Shown in pieces: positions 31,090 through 41,308 of a stretch of DNA of 51,303 bases. The stretch is taken from contig NBIV01000363.1 in assembly GCA_003194525.1 (NCBI GenBank), positions 1 to 51,303 of the forward strand. Reading direction: 5' to 3'. The number at the start of each line of letters is the position of its first letter. Position 1 is the stretch's first letter. Made by a program: the position numbers and the translations under genes. This stretch comes from Gracilariopsis chorda (Eukaryota > Rhodophyta > Florideophyceae > Gracilariales > Gracilariaceae). Below the pieces are notes generated by a model that saw only the letters and a list, made by a program, of their open reading frames with translations, had not been told where the DNA came from and searched no databases.

Positions 31090-33362
31090 TTAGCCATAAG
31101 AACGACCACTAGGACGATGCAACCGGTTGAGAAGGAGATCCCGTGGGGCGCGCTTGCGAGCCGGACTCCGGGCGGAAGAGGATGAGGCACCACCAGCGGA
31201 CTCCGTGTCCGAAAGGTTAAGACCAAAGCGGTTATCAAGGTCTGTCGCGAAACGCTCGGAAAAAACCTTAGAGTTCTCCTCCAGAATGGTCACTAAGGCG
31301 TCTTTGACCTCTTGGTTACGCTGAACCAGCGAGTGGTACCGCGAAGCCCGGCGAGCCCAGGATTGGGCGGAACGAAGAGCCTCTACGATACCAGTGGGTT
31401 CAAGAATACCAACGGACGTGCATACCTTATTCAGATCATCGAAGGCCATTGTAATAACCTCTGGCATGACCGGCACGGGAGGCGAAGGAGGGACCACAGG
31501 GGCGGAAACCGTCATGGACGTAGGAGGTGGGGAAGCCAAGGGACTGACGGACGCCTCTGGGGGCTCTACCACGGCAACCTCATGCGCCGGCACGAAAAAC
31601 GGCCCTACCCATGGGGCCGGTACAGGTACTAGCACCTGCTCCCGTACTGGAGGACGAAAACAATCTTCGTGAAACCCAATGGCCTGAGGGTAGTAATCTG
31701 GCACGGACTGACGTGGCTCGTTCACGGGGACAGCCAACAATGGTTTGGCCTGGTAGACGTTCCCGTCATCATTGCCTCAAGGATGTCGCGGGATCGGGAA
31801 GAAGGTGTCGGTGTCATAATCGTACCAAAGGAGCCCGGGGGTCTGCGCCCAGTCGACCTGAAGGACATAATCCAATAGGGCCTCGGCCTCTTCACTCTCG
31901 TACTCCGTACCCCGGACTATGTTTTGCACTCCTAACTCACGGATGAGCCGGATCAAGGGCCGAGGAAGAGGCACGAGTCAGCCTTCAGTACTGGGAAGAA
32001 CCCGCTCGTTCCAGATACGGCAGTCGGCCTGCCGGACGTTAGCTTGGACCCCATAACGGGCGGTATCCAGAAAGACCACCAAACAGAACACGGCCTATTC
32101 GGCAAAAAGAACCTGCCAGGTCAGCCAGGGGAGACGTTTAGTGAAGCCCCCATGGATCTGATAGGTGTGGTAGGCCACCACGGACGGAGTAGGGAGCATA
32201 AGGAAACTGGAAATGTGCCAGATGGCAGCCTTAGGTCCGGCGCTAAGTGACGGTAGCATGAGATATAGGGAAGGCCTGCGGGACGGAGGCATATCGTGAA
32301 ATTCCGCTTGGTGCCAACAGAAGAATTACTTGAGGTTGGTTCGAATACGACCATCGGGTTCGATCATATCATTCCAGTAGGTCCGGTTCGATAACCAGTA
32401 CAAGCGGTCGTATGGAGGTCTGAAGCAGACTAACCCCAGGAGGCTAAGACCACGGGGAGGAAAGGGGGCCTTAGGGTCACCATGCATCGAATACAAGTCC
32501 TCCAGGAGCTTATTTACTCTCCATTGGTGATCCGACTTCTCGCGGCAGCGGACGAAGGGCATATCCGGTGGGACCAGAGCGCGGCAACGCGTGACCGAGC
32601 GGGCATCAGCAGGAAGGTGGAGCCAACGGTTGTACCAGGAGTCCTCTTGGGAGTTCTTCTTCGCACGGGCATGGTTGGGGATCCAGCGAACCGCCGGGCG
32701 TCCAAGTATTTGTCAGCATACCGCACGAACTCGGCGACAGAACTGGGTAGATGGGTACTCCTCACGGCCATAGGATTCCGACCCAAAGTGTGGTCGTACT
32801 TGTCCCCGGGATGGAAATATGCGCTGCTGGGGACCAGAGCCATGTTGTTGTAGTCTATAGTTATTGCCACCCGAGGGATACGCTTAAAGCCGTCATAGTC
32901 CAATAGGTAGCCATGAGAGACCTTATAGGCCCCCGAAGACATGGCGTAGACGCGATCGACAAGCCGGCACAGCGGACACGGTGCCAGAGGAGACCAACGG
33001 TCAGGAATCTGAAAGGCCAAGGGAATGCACCACGATCTACCGAATGGGCAGGTATGGTGGATGCACCAAGGCGGTATGAGAAGAAAAGAGCGACCAGAAG
33101 GACGAGGTAATCTAGAGGGAAGTATGGGCGTACTCGCCAGGGGTCGGTGAAATGCAGGAGCACGAGGAGCGCCCCGCAATTGAGACTCACTAGTTAATGA
33201 GGCCCCCTCATAGGTGACCAATGGCATGGTAGCGGCCACGTGCCACTTGCCGAAAAAAGCAACCAAATAAACACAAACCGGTACTGTCGCCGTACCTGCT
33301 GTGGAGGGGCCGGCCAGCCATGTCAACCAGGAGGCGAGAGACCTAATCGGGGGAGAGGACAC
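31090..33362 (-). pseudogene. Antisense gene (aORF) of element B, decayed
   Basis: Lies on the strand opposite gag-pol, between pol and the 3' LTR. An opening frame runs 33362-32514 (282 codons); after one frameshift near 32550 a second frame stays aligned to 31090, broken only by stops at 32326, 32095, 31978 and 31777. Blocks resemble the intact A3 product in order: PPYDRLYWLSNRTYWNDMIE (A3 PPHRLGRYVALPEWWRFHEA), LPSLSAGPKAAIWHIS (A3 LGSLLMQDPRSGLWSV), GVQANVRQADCRIWN (A3 FLQPRVRAAIRNLDL), EAEALLDYVLQVDW (A3 EALQLLGYIDSVSW) and YDYDTDTFFPI (A3 FIYFDPWEFREI). A Pro/Val/Ser-rich tail follows, with basic residues at the end. Function unknown. Being in one frame for 1.4 kb supports a former protein. 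Confidence 0.65.
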
Positions 33363-33454
33363 GAGAACAACAACCCCATTGGGTGGGAGGAAAGAACGCC
33401 AGCGGAAGAAAAGGATAGCTTACCGACGTGGAAGTGGCCGACGGGACGTCCGAT

Positions 33455-33470
33455 CTTAAGGGGGGAGGTC
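33455..33470 (+). other. Polypurine tract of element B
   Basis: CTTAAGGGGGGAGGTC directly precedes the TGTAGG start of the 3' LTR. Family A has CTTAAGGGGGGGGA in the same place (42931-42944). Confidence 0.8.
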
Positions 33471-33996
33471 TGTAGGAGAATGACCATTGGGCAGGTGCAG
33501 TGGTGAAGAAACCATGGGGCTGGGCTGGCAGAGGTGAGAACATTGCTGGCCGAAATATTCCACGTGGCAAAGCTGGGTGCCTATGCAGGAGATACGAGGG
33601 GACAGTGCGAGTGCCAAGGCAATGTGGCCATAGGTTTTATTATGTAGCTAATTTTATGTAATTTGTTAGGATAGTGTCCGGAGGTCAGAGCGCCTTGCCA
33701 GACATATAGGTTGGCTCGAGTGCCGCTGATCTCTGAAGTGTAAAGACAAGCACTGTCACCGTCTTCGTGCCGCCATATGCAGCCAGTAGGACTCCAAAGG
33801 CCTCCAAGCCATCGCTACCATTCTACCAACCTGTAGGGATTTGAGATAGCGCCCGCCCATTGCGCCTCGCTGCCAGTTGGTGCCCGCGTCACTAGTAGAC
33901 CCAGTGGATGGTCACCCCAGTGGCTGGCTCTCTGCTGCTACTACCCCCTAGTAGACTACTACCCCAGTTGGCCAAAGGACGTAGTATTCTAGTACA
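33471..33996 (+). repeat. 3' LTR of element B, 526 bp, uninterrupted
   Basis: Starts TGTAGGAGAATGACC and ends GTATTCTAGTACA. It retains the empty target site of solo LTR A2. An AT-rich stretch (TTTTATTATGTAGCTAATTT) near 33634-33653 could hold promoter or polyadenylation signals. Confidence 0.93.
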
Positions 33997-34631
33997 CGGG
34001 TATTTGTAGGAGCGGTGTATGGGGGAGGTCGTCCTCTACAGAGGTGAGGTTTCCACGTTAGTGACACGCGCGAACACGATCCGTAGGTAGCGAAAACGCC
34101 ACCCTGTAAAGGGAAAAATAATAAGGGGGAGCTGAGTCACGGTTTTCGTGACGAAGACTAACGGCAGTGCCGGTAAATAAACCTTATACAAGACGAACAC
34201 CAAGACAGTTGGAATAACAATCCGAATACTCTGGTCGTTTAGATAGGCAAGGGGGTTAGACTTCCCGTATGCGACGGTGCTTCCCTCCAAACAGGAGTAG
34301 AGAAAACGCGAAGGCGGTGAGGTCCAGAGCCAATTCCTGAGGTTGGGGTCCCTTGTTGGAGAAGTTTTACTGGTGCCATGGCAACTCGCTGGCGCACTAA
34401 GTACTAACCATCCCACTGTAATAACTAAATAAATAAGTAAGTAGAATTAACCAAATTACTCCACTTTGGTGGTTCATGCGCACTACTGTGGCCAACTGAC
34501 AATTGAATCTTCCGTGTCCCACTTGTCCAATCCACTATTAGTGGTCGTAGTTCATGCAATGCCTACATTACCGAAACATTCGCGAAATCAACCAAGTACC
34601 AAGAATCCCTCCCTGATGCCATTGCACTTCA
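33997..34631 (-). repeat. Solo LTR A4, right part
   Basis: Continues the LTR at exactly the point where the left part stops (A1 equivalent near 6355) and ends with ...GATGCCATTGCACTTCA. The two parts total 807 bp, or 802 after removing the 5-bp duplication made by element B, matching the 807-bp LTRs of A1 and A3. Several hairpins show compensatory changes relative to A1, for example 34136-34152. Confidence 0.82.
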
Positions 34632-35404
34632 ATTGTCGAAATGGATTTAGCCGGACGGTTGAACTTTTTCTCCTCCATGACCAGATAAAAGTAACTGCGA
34701 CAGCACCACTTCCCCATAACTTCCTGTTCATGAAGAGAAACATCAGAATGAGACGATACAGTTTTCTAAAGTTGATAAAATTCTTCCAAGGTATTAGCAT
34801 CACAAAACTCGATTTGCGGAACGACCTAAAACCTTGTGTTTCTATAATTCTCGGGCCTTAAGAAGCCATGGCTATTAAATACACTGGTGCTGGCTATGCC
34901 ATTCAAATCAATGACGACACTCGATGATGCCTTCTTTTGCGCACATAGACTGTTTTTTAGATGAATGTAACAAAAATACAGAGCGTGGGGATCCCCTAAA
35001 ATCGCACGAGCAATTTCGGGTTCACAACAGGAACGATTGTGATTATCTGAAACAAACAAGTTACGTGCTTCCTTTGACATTAATAAAAAATTGTACATGG
35101 TGCAGTTATTTGTGGATGAACAAAAACTGTTGTCATCGGGCATCATAACTCCAATTGAGCTGGAATTAGAGCGAAATGCTGAAAATATGAAGCAATGCCT
35201 TGTTGACGGTACGCTGTGTCTCCTAGAATGAGACAGACTGCGCCAATATTTCCATATTTGTAAGGCCGAATGAGTTAGGGGCGTTCCATGAGTTGACGAA
35301 ACTCTGAACTCGAAATCACAGGCGAACTTAACTGTCAGCTTCTTGAACAGTAATGCTCCTGGTCAACGACGCCTGTATATCAACCTGATGAGGTTGCAGA
35401 GAGC
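34632..35404. other. Gap: AT-rich sequence with short ORFs only
   Basis: Old, AT-rich DNA to the right of solo LTR A4. Short open frames (for example 35095-35226 on plus and 34826-35146 on minus) are not recognisable and do not resemble X1/X2. I see no RNA gene or repeat. Confidence 0.4.
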
Positions 35405-36810
35405 ATGCAACTCTGTTGGCTTCACGTCGTCACCACTTGCGGCGACTACAAACCTCAAACTCCCTTGGCCTTATCTACATTTTCCTTACCATACGGCTGC
35501 TTGCTTCCTCTACAGCAAATGCCGCGACCTATAACACTTTATCTGGATGTACTCCAGTCCCGCCAAACACTCTATGACACCATCAAGGGCCGTCGTAGAC
35601 GACGACAACATGAACATATCAAACGTTTTGTACTTTTGTATCTTTTAAACTTATGGGATGAGGAGTATTCCAGTTGGATTATCCGAACAGTCATTTGTCG
35701 TCCACCATTTTCCCCAATTCAACACATTGGAAGCATTTCCGACTTCGCTTCCAAGCGAATGTACCGCGTCTCAAAGTTTCAGTTCAGGTTACTTTCGTCG
35801 AGTTTGCGTCAGCAATTGCAAAGAAAGCAACGCAAAACTGTCATGTAGCTGCTGCAGTAAGCATCGAAGTGATGCTTTTCGTCACCCTACGAATCCTGGC
35901 CGAAGGAAGCTATTTCGAAATTGGATGGCCGTACGGCATAGGAACTACAACTCTTAATTCCTTATTTCAGGAATCACTCTTTGCTCTCAAGAACTGTCTA
36001 CCTCCAATACGCTTCCCACAATCCGAAAGAGAATGCAAAGTGAATGCTAACATGTTTTGCAAACTGCGAAATAGTCCTCTTTGTGGCGTTATTGCAGCGT
36101 TAGATGGAATTGCCATCGAAGTTCAGAAAACTCGTCTATGTGACGCTCCTGATCCACCCAAGTTCTACAATCGAAAAGGATTTTTTGCGTTATGCGTACA
36201 GGCCGCCGTACAAGGAGACTATTGGTTTTGCTTTGTTTCAGCCACGCATTCTGGAGGCACTCATGATGCGACAGCTTTTTCCGCAACGAAACTTTACCAA
36301 CTGCTGAAAGGTTGTACTCTGCCGGACTGGGCCGCAGTCGTCGCTGATGATGCGTACAGCAACGAAGGTAGAGTGCTTTCACCGTACGCTGGAAAGCGGT
36401 TGACGCAGAAGGAAGACACTTTTAACGCGTACCATTCCTCTTTTCGCACAATAGTGGAACAGGCTTTCGGTATGCTTGTCAGCAGATTCGGTATCTTTTG
36501 GTCTGCAATAAGGTATCCCTTGAGAAAAGTACCTCTGATCATCTTAGTGGCTTGCCAGCTGCATAATTTCATTATTGATAATGCGGATGATATACTGTTT
36601 GAATACATCCCAAGCCACGAAGAAAACCATGTACACGGGTCCCCGGCTGTCAATTTTCAAGACGCAGTTCACATAGAACGTGACAGCTTGAGGTCCCGAA
36701 ATCGGTCTCGTCAATCTTCAACGCTTCGCGAGAATGTCACTGAACAACTGCACAGAATGGGGTTCTTACGACGAAGAACCGGCGGGAGAGCAGCGTGCAG
36801 GGAGACATAG
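35405..36810 (+). pseudogene. PIF/Harbinger-type transposase (nuclease), frameshifted
   Basis: A second Harbinger-family DDE protein, unlike the one at 14207. Its N-terminal part (MYRVSKFQFRLLSSSLRQQL) is in the frame 35405-35848; near 35830-35850 the similarity moves to the frame 35674-36810. That frame has LFVTLRILAEGSYFEIGWPYGIG, then IAALDGIAIEV (first Asp), KFYNRKGFFALCVQAAV, ATHSGGTHDATAFSAT, AVVADDAYS (second Asp), HSSFRTIVEQAFGMLVSRFGIF (Glu) and CQLHNFIIDNA, the full DDE set of the HARBI1/PIF type in order. The C-terminus is Arg/Ser-rich and the ORF reads 16 bp into the peptidyl-tRNA hydrolase ORF. No Myb-like partner or TIRs were found near it. Confidence 0.82.
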
Positions 36811-37265
36811 CTCACTTCCATTTGCACGACAGAAGCGTGATGCTGCTCAAACCAAGCACGTTTATGAATGCCTCCGGTCGCGCAGTACGTGCCGCTCTTA
36901 AGTACATGGACGCTCTTGTCGCAGCTCTGCTGGTTGTGAGAGACGATATATCGCTTGATCTGGGAGAAATTAGACTACGAGCGAAAGGCAGCGCCGGTGG
37001 GCATAATAGGCTGAAGAGTACACAACAATGTGTTGGCGGTATGAACTACGCTAGGCTACGAATTGGCGTTGGCTCTCCGAGTGGTAAAGCAAAAGATTGG
37101 GCGGACTTCGTTCTTGGATCCGTTTCCCAAGTAGAGAAGCAGGTTTTGGAAAAAGTGGAATGGGATGTGATGGAAGCCGTTGACTACGGGGTAGACGAAG
37201 CAAGCATCGAAAAAGTTCAGACTCAGATTGCGTTGGCCAAGCAAGGGAGACGAAATCATTGCTGA
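36795..37265 (+). pseudogene. pth: Peptidyl-tRNA hydrolase (Pth), N-terminally truncated
   Basis: Encodes the C-terminal three quarters of a bacterial-type (organellar in eukaryotes) peptidyl-tRNA hydrolase, which frees tRNA from stalled peptidyl-tRNA. Visible: LLKPSTFMNASGRAV (with the substrate-binding Asn of TFMN), VVRDDISLDLGEIRLRAKGS (catalytic-network Asp), GSAGGHNRLKS (Asn of GGHN; the usual Gly after HN is Arg), and YARLRIGVGSPSG. The first ~50 residues, with the GLGNPG motif and the catalytic His, are missing; upstream sequence is the PIF transposase. The remaining 156 codons are open to TGA 37263-37265. Without the catalytic His it should be inactive unless an upstream exon exists outside the recognisable region. 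Confidence 0.8.
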
Positions 37266-37472
37266 CAACGAGTGGTTTTTGTCACTGCTTGAGTGGACAT
37301 GTGTTCTTATTCAACGTTACAAGTGAAGGAGGACGCTCTAAATCAATACTTGAAGCGTTAATGTGTCAGCGACATAAAATCTTCAGAGACAAGGATAAAA
37401 AAATGAAACGCGGGTTAAAGGAATTTTACCAGCGCTTCAAGAATTGTTCTTCTTGGGATGGTTGAAATGAAT

Positions 37473-38372
37473 TTACGAACAGTCGCGAAGTCGGGCTGCA
37501 GCTCGTTCCGCGGTAAGATCTCTCTGCGACTCGCCAAGCATCTCAAATCCAACCATGAAATTTCTAACGGTAGCGCTTCGAAGAAGTGGGCGATAAAAGT
37601 GCGTATGGAAATGCGCATATTCATTCTTACTTGGGTCTGTACCATTGTAGGTAGGTGCTTGATGAATACCCATTGAGTACGGGAACAAAGTGGTGAAAAG
37701 ATTATCATAGCGTGCGCACACGCGACCGTAGATGTTGGCCAAATCCAGTTGCATGGCGTCGGTAAAGTTGACGAGGCAGGGTACTCTCACTTTGCTTATA
37801 ACCATGACCTCGAAGGGCCAAGTAGCTCAGTATGAGACGACGGCGAGGAAAGTATCATTCTGACATACGATACGTTCCTTTGCTTCCATTGCGAGTTTGA
37901 CATAGTCCTCCAACATGTGGGTTCCCTTCTTAGTATGATAGGCTTTGAGATTAGCAAGTGCGATGCACGGCTCTTCTGGAACGAACTCAGATGCCTAGAT
38001 CTGACCGTGAGGATGAGGGTTGGAGCATCCCATCATCTGTCCATTGCTCTAGGATATCTGCACGTGCCCGATGTAATCGAGCTTGGAGAGGCTGTCATAC
38101 TCCTCAACCCAGGCATCAACAACAGCTTTGATCTCCTTGACGGTCATTTCAGCGACAGTTAGGTTGACCTTCGAGGAGAAGCAGACAACGCAACATTTTC
38201 TACGCACAGCTTTGGCTACGAGAGGATCGTTGTTCTCAACGCTGCCAACCTCACCGTATGGGGTGTCCGCCAATAAAGCCTGGAAATCATTGTCGAAGAC
38301 AAAGGTAGAGTCGTACTCGGGGTTCGCGCATTCAGTAGACTGCTGGGTGGACATCGAGAAAAAAGCCCTCAA
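37473..38372 (-). pseudogene. galT: Galactose-1-phosphate uridylyltransferase (GalT), decayed
   Basis: Leloir-pathway enzyme exchanging UMP between UDP-glucose and galactose-1-phosphate. A single frame of 300 codons keeps the family's colinear blocks: NPEYDSTFVFDNDFQALL, CCVVCFSSKVNLTVAEM, MMGCSNPHPHGQI (the active-site HPH), EEPCIALANLKAYH, ATWPFEVMVIS, FPYSMGIHQAP, HFHTHFYRPLLRSATVR and FMVGFEMLGESQRDLT. No indels are needed, but three stops interrupt it: TAG at 38051-38049, TAG at 37997-37995 and TGA at 37829-37827. The last two replace Trp codons of conserved motifs. The N-terminal ~100 residues, with the zinc-binding CxxC, are absent upstream. It converges on the pth fragment. Confidence 0.88.
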
Positions 38373-38886
38373 ATCTCACGCACAAAACGTACGAAAGAAA
38401 CAGCAAGAAGAACTCAGTGAAATGCGCTTGGGGAGAGTGATCTCGGGAAATGTAGAAAACCGAAACTGCATGCAAGAGATCAAGTGGTGACAGTGTTTAC
38501 GGCTTGAGCGCCATCACATCTTCACATGAGTAAATGTATGTGAAGCAGTTGATCCAGACTGAGAGAACCCCCCCCCCCCCGAAGACCCGAAGAAAATAGA
38601 CGATGGTTATACAGAAAACGAGAAATGTATTTGTTAGTGGGTATATTATTACGGCAAGAGAAACAAGATAACGCGACAGCCAGAGGTGTATAGTACTGGA
38701 GGCAGATGATGAAAGGATATAGATATGGAAGGTACAAAAGCCCACCATAACCATGCGAGCAATCGACATGGAGGCGGTAAGAACAGGCAAAATAGACAAA
38801 AGCTGAGACGTTGGTAAGAGGTAAATTAAACAATACGCTGGTAACTTCTGGTGCGAGTAAGAGTGGACTCCAAAACGTCCTTTAGA
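38373..38886. other. Intergenic gap with a 13-base C run
   Basis: No recognisable gene, and no GalT N-terminus on the minus strand. A homopolymer of 13 C lies at 38568-38580, a likely sequencing or replication weak point. Confidence 0.5.
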
Positions 38887-39297
38887 CTAACCAGAAATGC
38901 ACCGAGTTCGGTGACAATAATAACAGACTACTTGAGCCAGTTCGAAGCCGGTCGAAGATACGCAACCATGTTCGCTCTGGTGCAGGCAGTTGTTTCTCCC
39001 ACTATGTGTGGAACAAAGTTCTCTTGCTTCAGTTTCAGCGTGGACGTATCCATTCCAAGCATCACCGCCACGAGCGGAGACGCGAGCTTCAACAAGGCTC
39101 TTGAGTGCAAAATTAACCGGAAGACGTTCGAGCTGGGCCTTGATCATTTTGCGACACACGGGACGGGGGGGATGTCTCTCATGCTCGAATAGTGAGGCGA
39201 GACAGGAGGTGTACAACGTGTGCCCGCACGGTGCAACGCGGGGTATGATGAATTCGGTGAGATATACAGGACAATCCAAGGGTAAGGAGGGATTCAA
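38887..39297 (-). pseudogene. RING-finger (TRIM-like) protein with lost zinc ligands
   Basis: A 136-codon ORF opening with a RING-HC type domain of the E3 ubiquitin ligase class: LDCPVYLTEFIIPRVAPCGHTLYTSCL, then RPVCRK and LPVNFALKSLVEA, the typical linker after TRIM-type RINGs. Aligned to the C3HC4 pattern, three of eight ligands are replaced: second Cys by Tyr (PVY), the Cys after the His by Tyr (HTLY) and the seventh by Arg (RPVC). Two of these are Cys-to-Tyr changes, i.e. G-to-A on the coding strand. The C-terminal 70 residues have no recognised domain. Zinc folding should be lost; a decayed gene is the simplest reading. Confidence 0.65.
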
Positions 39298-39300
39298 TGC

Positions 39301-39645
39301 TTAGTGAGAGGTGGGTGGATATTGTGGTTTTAGGTCGCTGTTGCAAACGTTGACATTGCGACGAAGACGTCTTCTGGCGCGTCGGGCGCCGAGAGTTGCG
39401 CCCAATGCAAAGCAGCCGAGTGAAGCCAGGGCGGGCGCTACGGCCTTGCGCTTTCCCATGATGAAGTGCCAATGGACTTGGGGAAGAAACTCTAATGTCG
39501 ACAGGGCAGCAGCGGAAAGCTGCCTGCCGAAGCAAGGCGGCCGCGTCGAGGGCGCTGCACATGGTGGCTGCTTTTTGTCTGCATAGATGATATTACACAG
39601 CTCAAAACCCCAGCTTGTTCTGCTATTGCAGAGGTACTTGGTCAT
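39301..39645 (-). CDS. Unrecognised small ORF
   Basis: A 114-codon ORF. An internal start (MGKRKAVAPALASL) gives a short protein with one hydrophobic segment (APALASLGCFALGATLG) followed by an Arg-rich stretch (ARRARRRLRR), as in a small membrane-anchored protein. It lies between the RING gene (same strand) and the methyltransferase gene (divergent). No family recognised; it may be a chance ORF. Confidence 0.22.
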   Translation of the reverse strand: MTKYLCNSRTSWGFELCNIIYADKKQPPCAAPSTRPPCFGRQLSAAALSTLEFLPQVHWHFIMGKRKAVAPALASLGCFALGATLGARRARRRLRRNVNVCNSDLKPQYPPTSH

Positions 39646-39755
39646 GTTCTATTGGCCGAATCAGCATGACGCGTACACGTGTCCATAGCACGCTTACATA
39701 CCAATGAACTCGAAAGCCCTTCGTCGTCTTCTTCGTCTTCTTCTTCCGCCAGTCT

Positions 39756-41308
39756 TTGTTCGTTGGCCCGTCCGCAGTTGGAGATATGAAGCACTCTAGC
39801 ACAATACGTGCAGCTCTCAGCGTGCTTCTCTCCATCTGCGCATGGCTCCAGTACCGGATCATTCGCCTGCAGCTCCCTGCGTTACAGTCAGCCCCCCTCC
39901 CAGATGCAATATCGTTTCTAGCGCCTCCACTCGTCCTGGCACTCGGTGCCATTCTGCAACGCAGCCTGCCACCAATTTGTTTCATTCCGCTGGTCATTTA
40001 TCCCTCGCTCAGTGCATGTGTGCTTGCAGTTGCTCAACTGCTTTGCCTGTTCCTGCTAACTGCTCTTGTCATATGCTCCTCTAAAACCGACTTTATTTGT
40101 GCATGCATTACATCACTGTTCTTGTTAATACTGGATGCTGCTGTACACTCTCGTTTATCACATGTTTTGTTGTTTAAAGTTCTCAAAACTACGCTTCCCT
40201 CAATAACATTTGCGATTGCAATGACGCACTTTGCGATAAGATCTGTAGCTCTAAACACATTACGTCTTTCACGGGACAAGCGCACTTGTCGGAAAAAGAA
40301 ACCCCTCCTCATCATGTACAGTTTGGTCATGGCTTTCCTGGCATCAGTACTTGTAGGACAGCTCCCCCCATTCATGCCACCACCACCACTTCCTAAACAT
40401 TATACCCTCCTTGCACAGTCTCGTGGTCTGACAGGCTTGATCAGCGTTGTTGAGAAACGAGGGGAATATCGAATGCTACTTGAGGATCTGTCCGTCTTGG
40501 GTGGTTATTTCGATGCCAGCAAGTACTACCCGGATTCCATATTCTCCCAATTCTATGTTCAGGAGGCAGTACGGCTTGTCGGACAGCGCAAGGACAACGC
40601 AACTGCACTATGTATTGGTCTGGGTATTGGGGTTGCTGCGAACGCCCTTTCGAAACATGGCGTCAAAGTAACTACTGTTGATATCGACCGGATCGTCGCA
40701 CTTTACGCCCGCAAATACTTCGGGCTCCAGATCCCTGTTCAAGTGGAGGACGCCATGTCATATGTCACAAAACGTCCCATTCATTCTTTTGATTACGTGA
40801 TCCATGAAGTTTTCACGGGGGGCACAATGCCGTCCGCGCTGTTCTCAGTTCAGATGTTTGAACACGCCTTTTTAAACCAAAAGGCGTGTTGGCTGTCAAT
40901 TTTGTTGAGGCTACGGAGCTCCGACCAACACCTGCGTCACAAGTTTTGTCACTTGTTTCCCAAAGGATGACGAAGGTATTTGCAAAAGTGCGTGCGTTTT
41001 CAGATGGTTTAGATGCTCGAATGCACAACATTGTACTGTTCACATCAACAGGGGAAGGCGCTGTGGTGTTCAGGGAACCGGATGAACAGTAGTTCCTGAG
41101 CTCTTCGATGAGACGCACTGCGCTAACCAGCTTTCAAGAGCACGAACTAGGTGAGGAACAGCTAAAGGGGTGCAGTGATTTGTGGAGTGTGGCTTGGGTG
41201 ATGTACCGGGGATTACTCGATATAGCTGAGGCACACCAAAGCCTGATGTATAATATTCACCCCAAGCAATCATGGCCTGCTATATTGGCAGCTGAGAAGT
41301 GGAAGTAA
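39756..41308 (+). pseudogene. Membrane spermidine-synthase-like methyltransferase (one frameshift, one stop)
   Basis: The N-terminal ~210 residues hold about six hydrophobic segments (for example LSVLLSICAWL, FLAPPLVLALGAIL, ACVLAVAQLLCLFLLTALVI, LLIMYSLVMAFLASVLVG). A spermidine-synthase-like Rossmann domain follows: HYTLLAQSRGLTGLISVVE, LGGYFDASKYYPDSIFSQFY, ALCIGLGIGVAANALSKHG (SAM-binding loop), VTTVDIDRIVALYARKYFG (acidic residue binding the nucleoside) and FDYVIHEVFTGGTMP. After a frame change in a T run at 40869-40873 it continues (VLAVNFVE...) to a TAG at 41090-41092 and then, in the same frame, to 41308 with the family-like end HQSLMYNIHPKQSWPAI. Fused TM plus spermidine-synthase-like proteins occur in fungi, algae and plants; the substrate is not predictable. 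ATG 39786 is an alternative start. Confidence 0.75.
40861..40890. repeat. Perfect 12-bp hairpin inside the methyltransferase gene
   Basis: Arms 40861-40872 and 40879-40890 around a 6-nt loop. The frame change of the host gene falls in the T run that spans the left arm and loop. Confidence 0.85.

Larger units (their letters stand above)
22749..33996 (+). mobile_element. Family-B Ty3/gypsy chromovirus, complete but degenerate
   Basis: Complete element: 526-bp LTRs, primer-binding site, gag, pol with C-terminal chromodomain, an antisense gene and a polypurine tract. LTR ends are TGTAG...CTACA. Flanks are CTGGT on the left (22744-22748) and CGGGT on the right (33997-34001), a 5-bp target-site duplication with one mismatch. 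By eye the two LTRs differ at roughly 26 of 526 sites (about 5%) with no indel, so insertion is not recent. It sits inside solo LTR A4 and its own 5' LTR is interrupted by solo LTR A2. Confidence 0.93.

Noticed and set aside
37473..38372. A variant genetic code explaining in-frame TAG and TGA
   Set aside because: TAA, TAG and TGA all occur inside decayed genes, at different residue types, while intact ORFs such as the Harbinger pair end normally in TAG and TAA.
36795..38372. Recent bacterial origin of the pth-galT segment
   Set aside because: Both families occur in eukaryotes, and nothing in base composition or arrangement indicates transfer.
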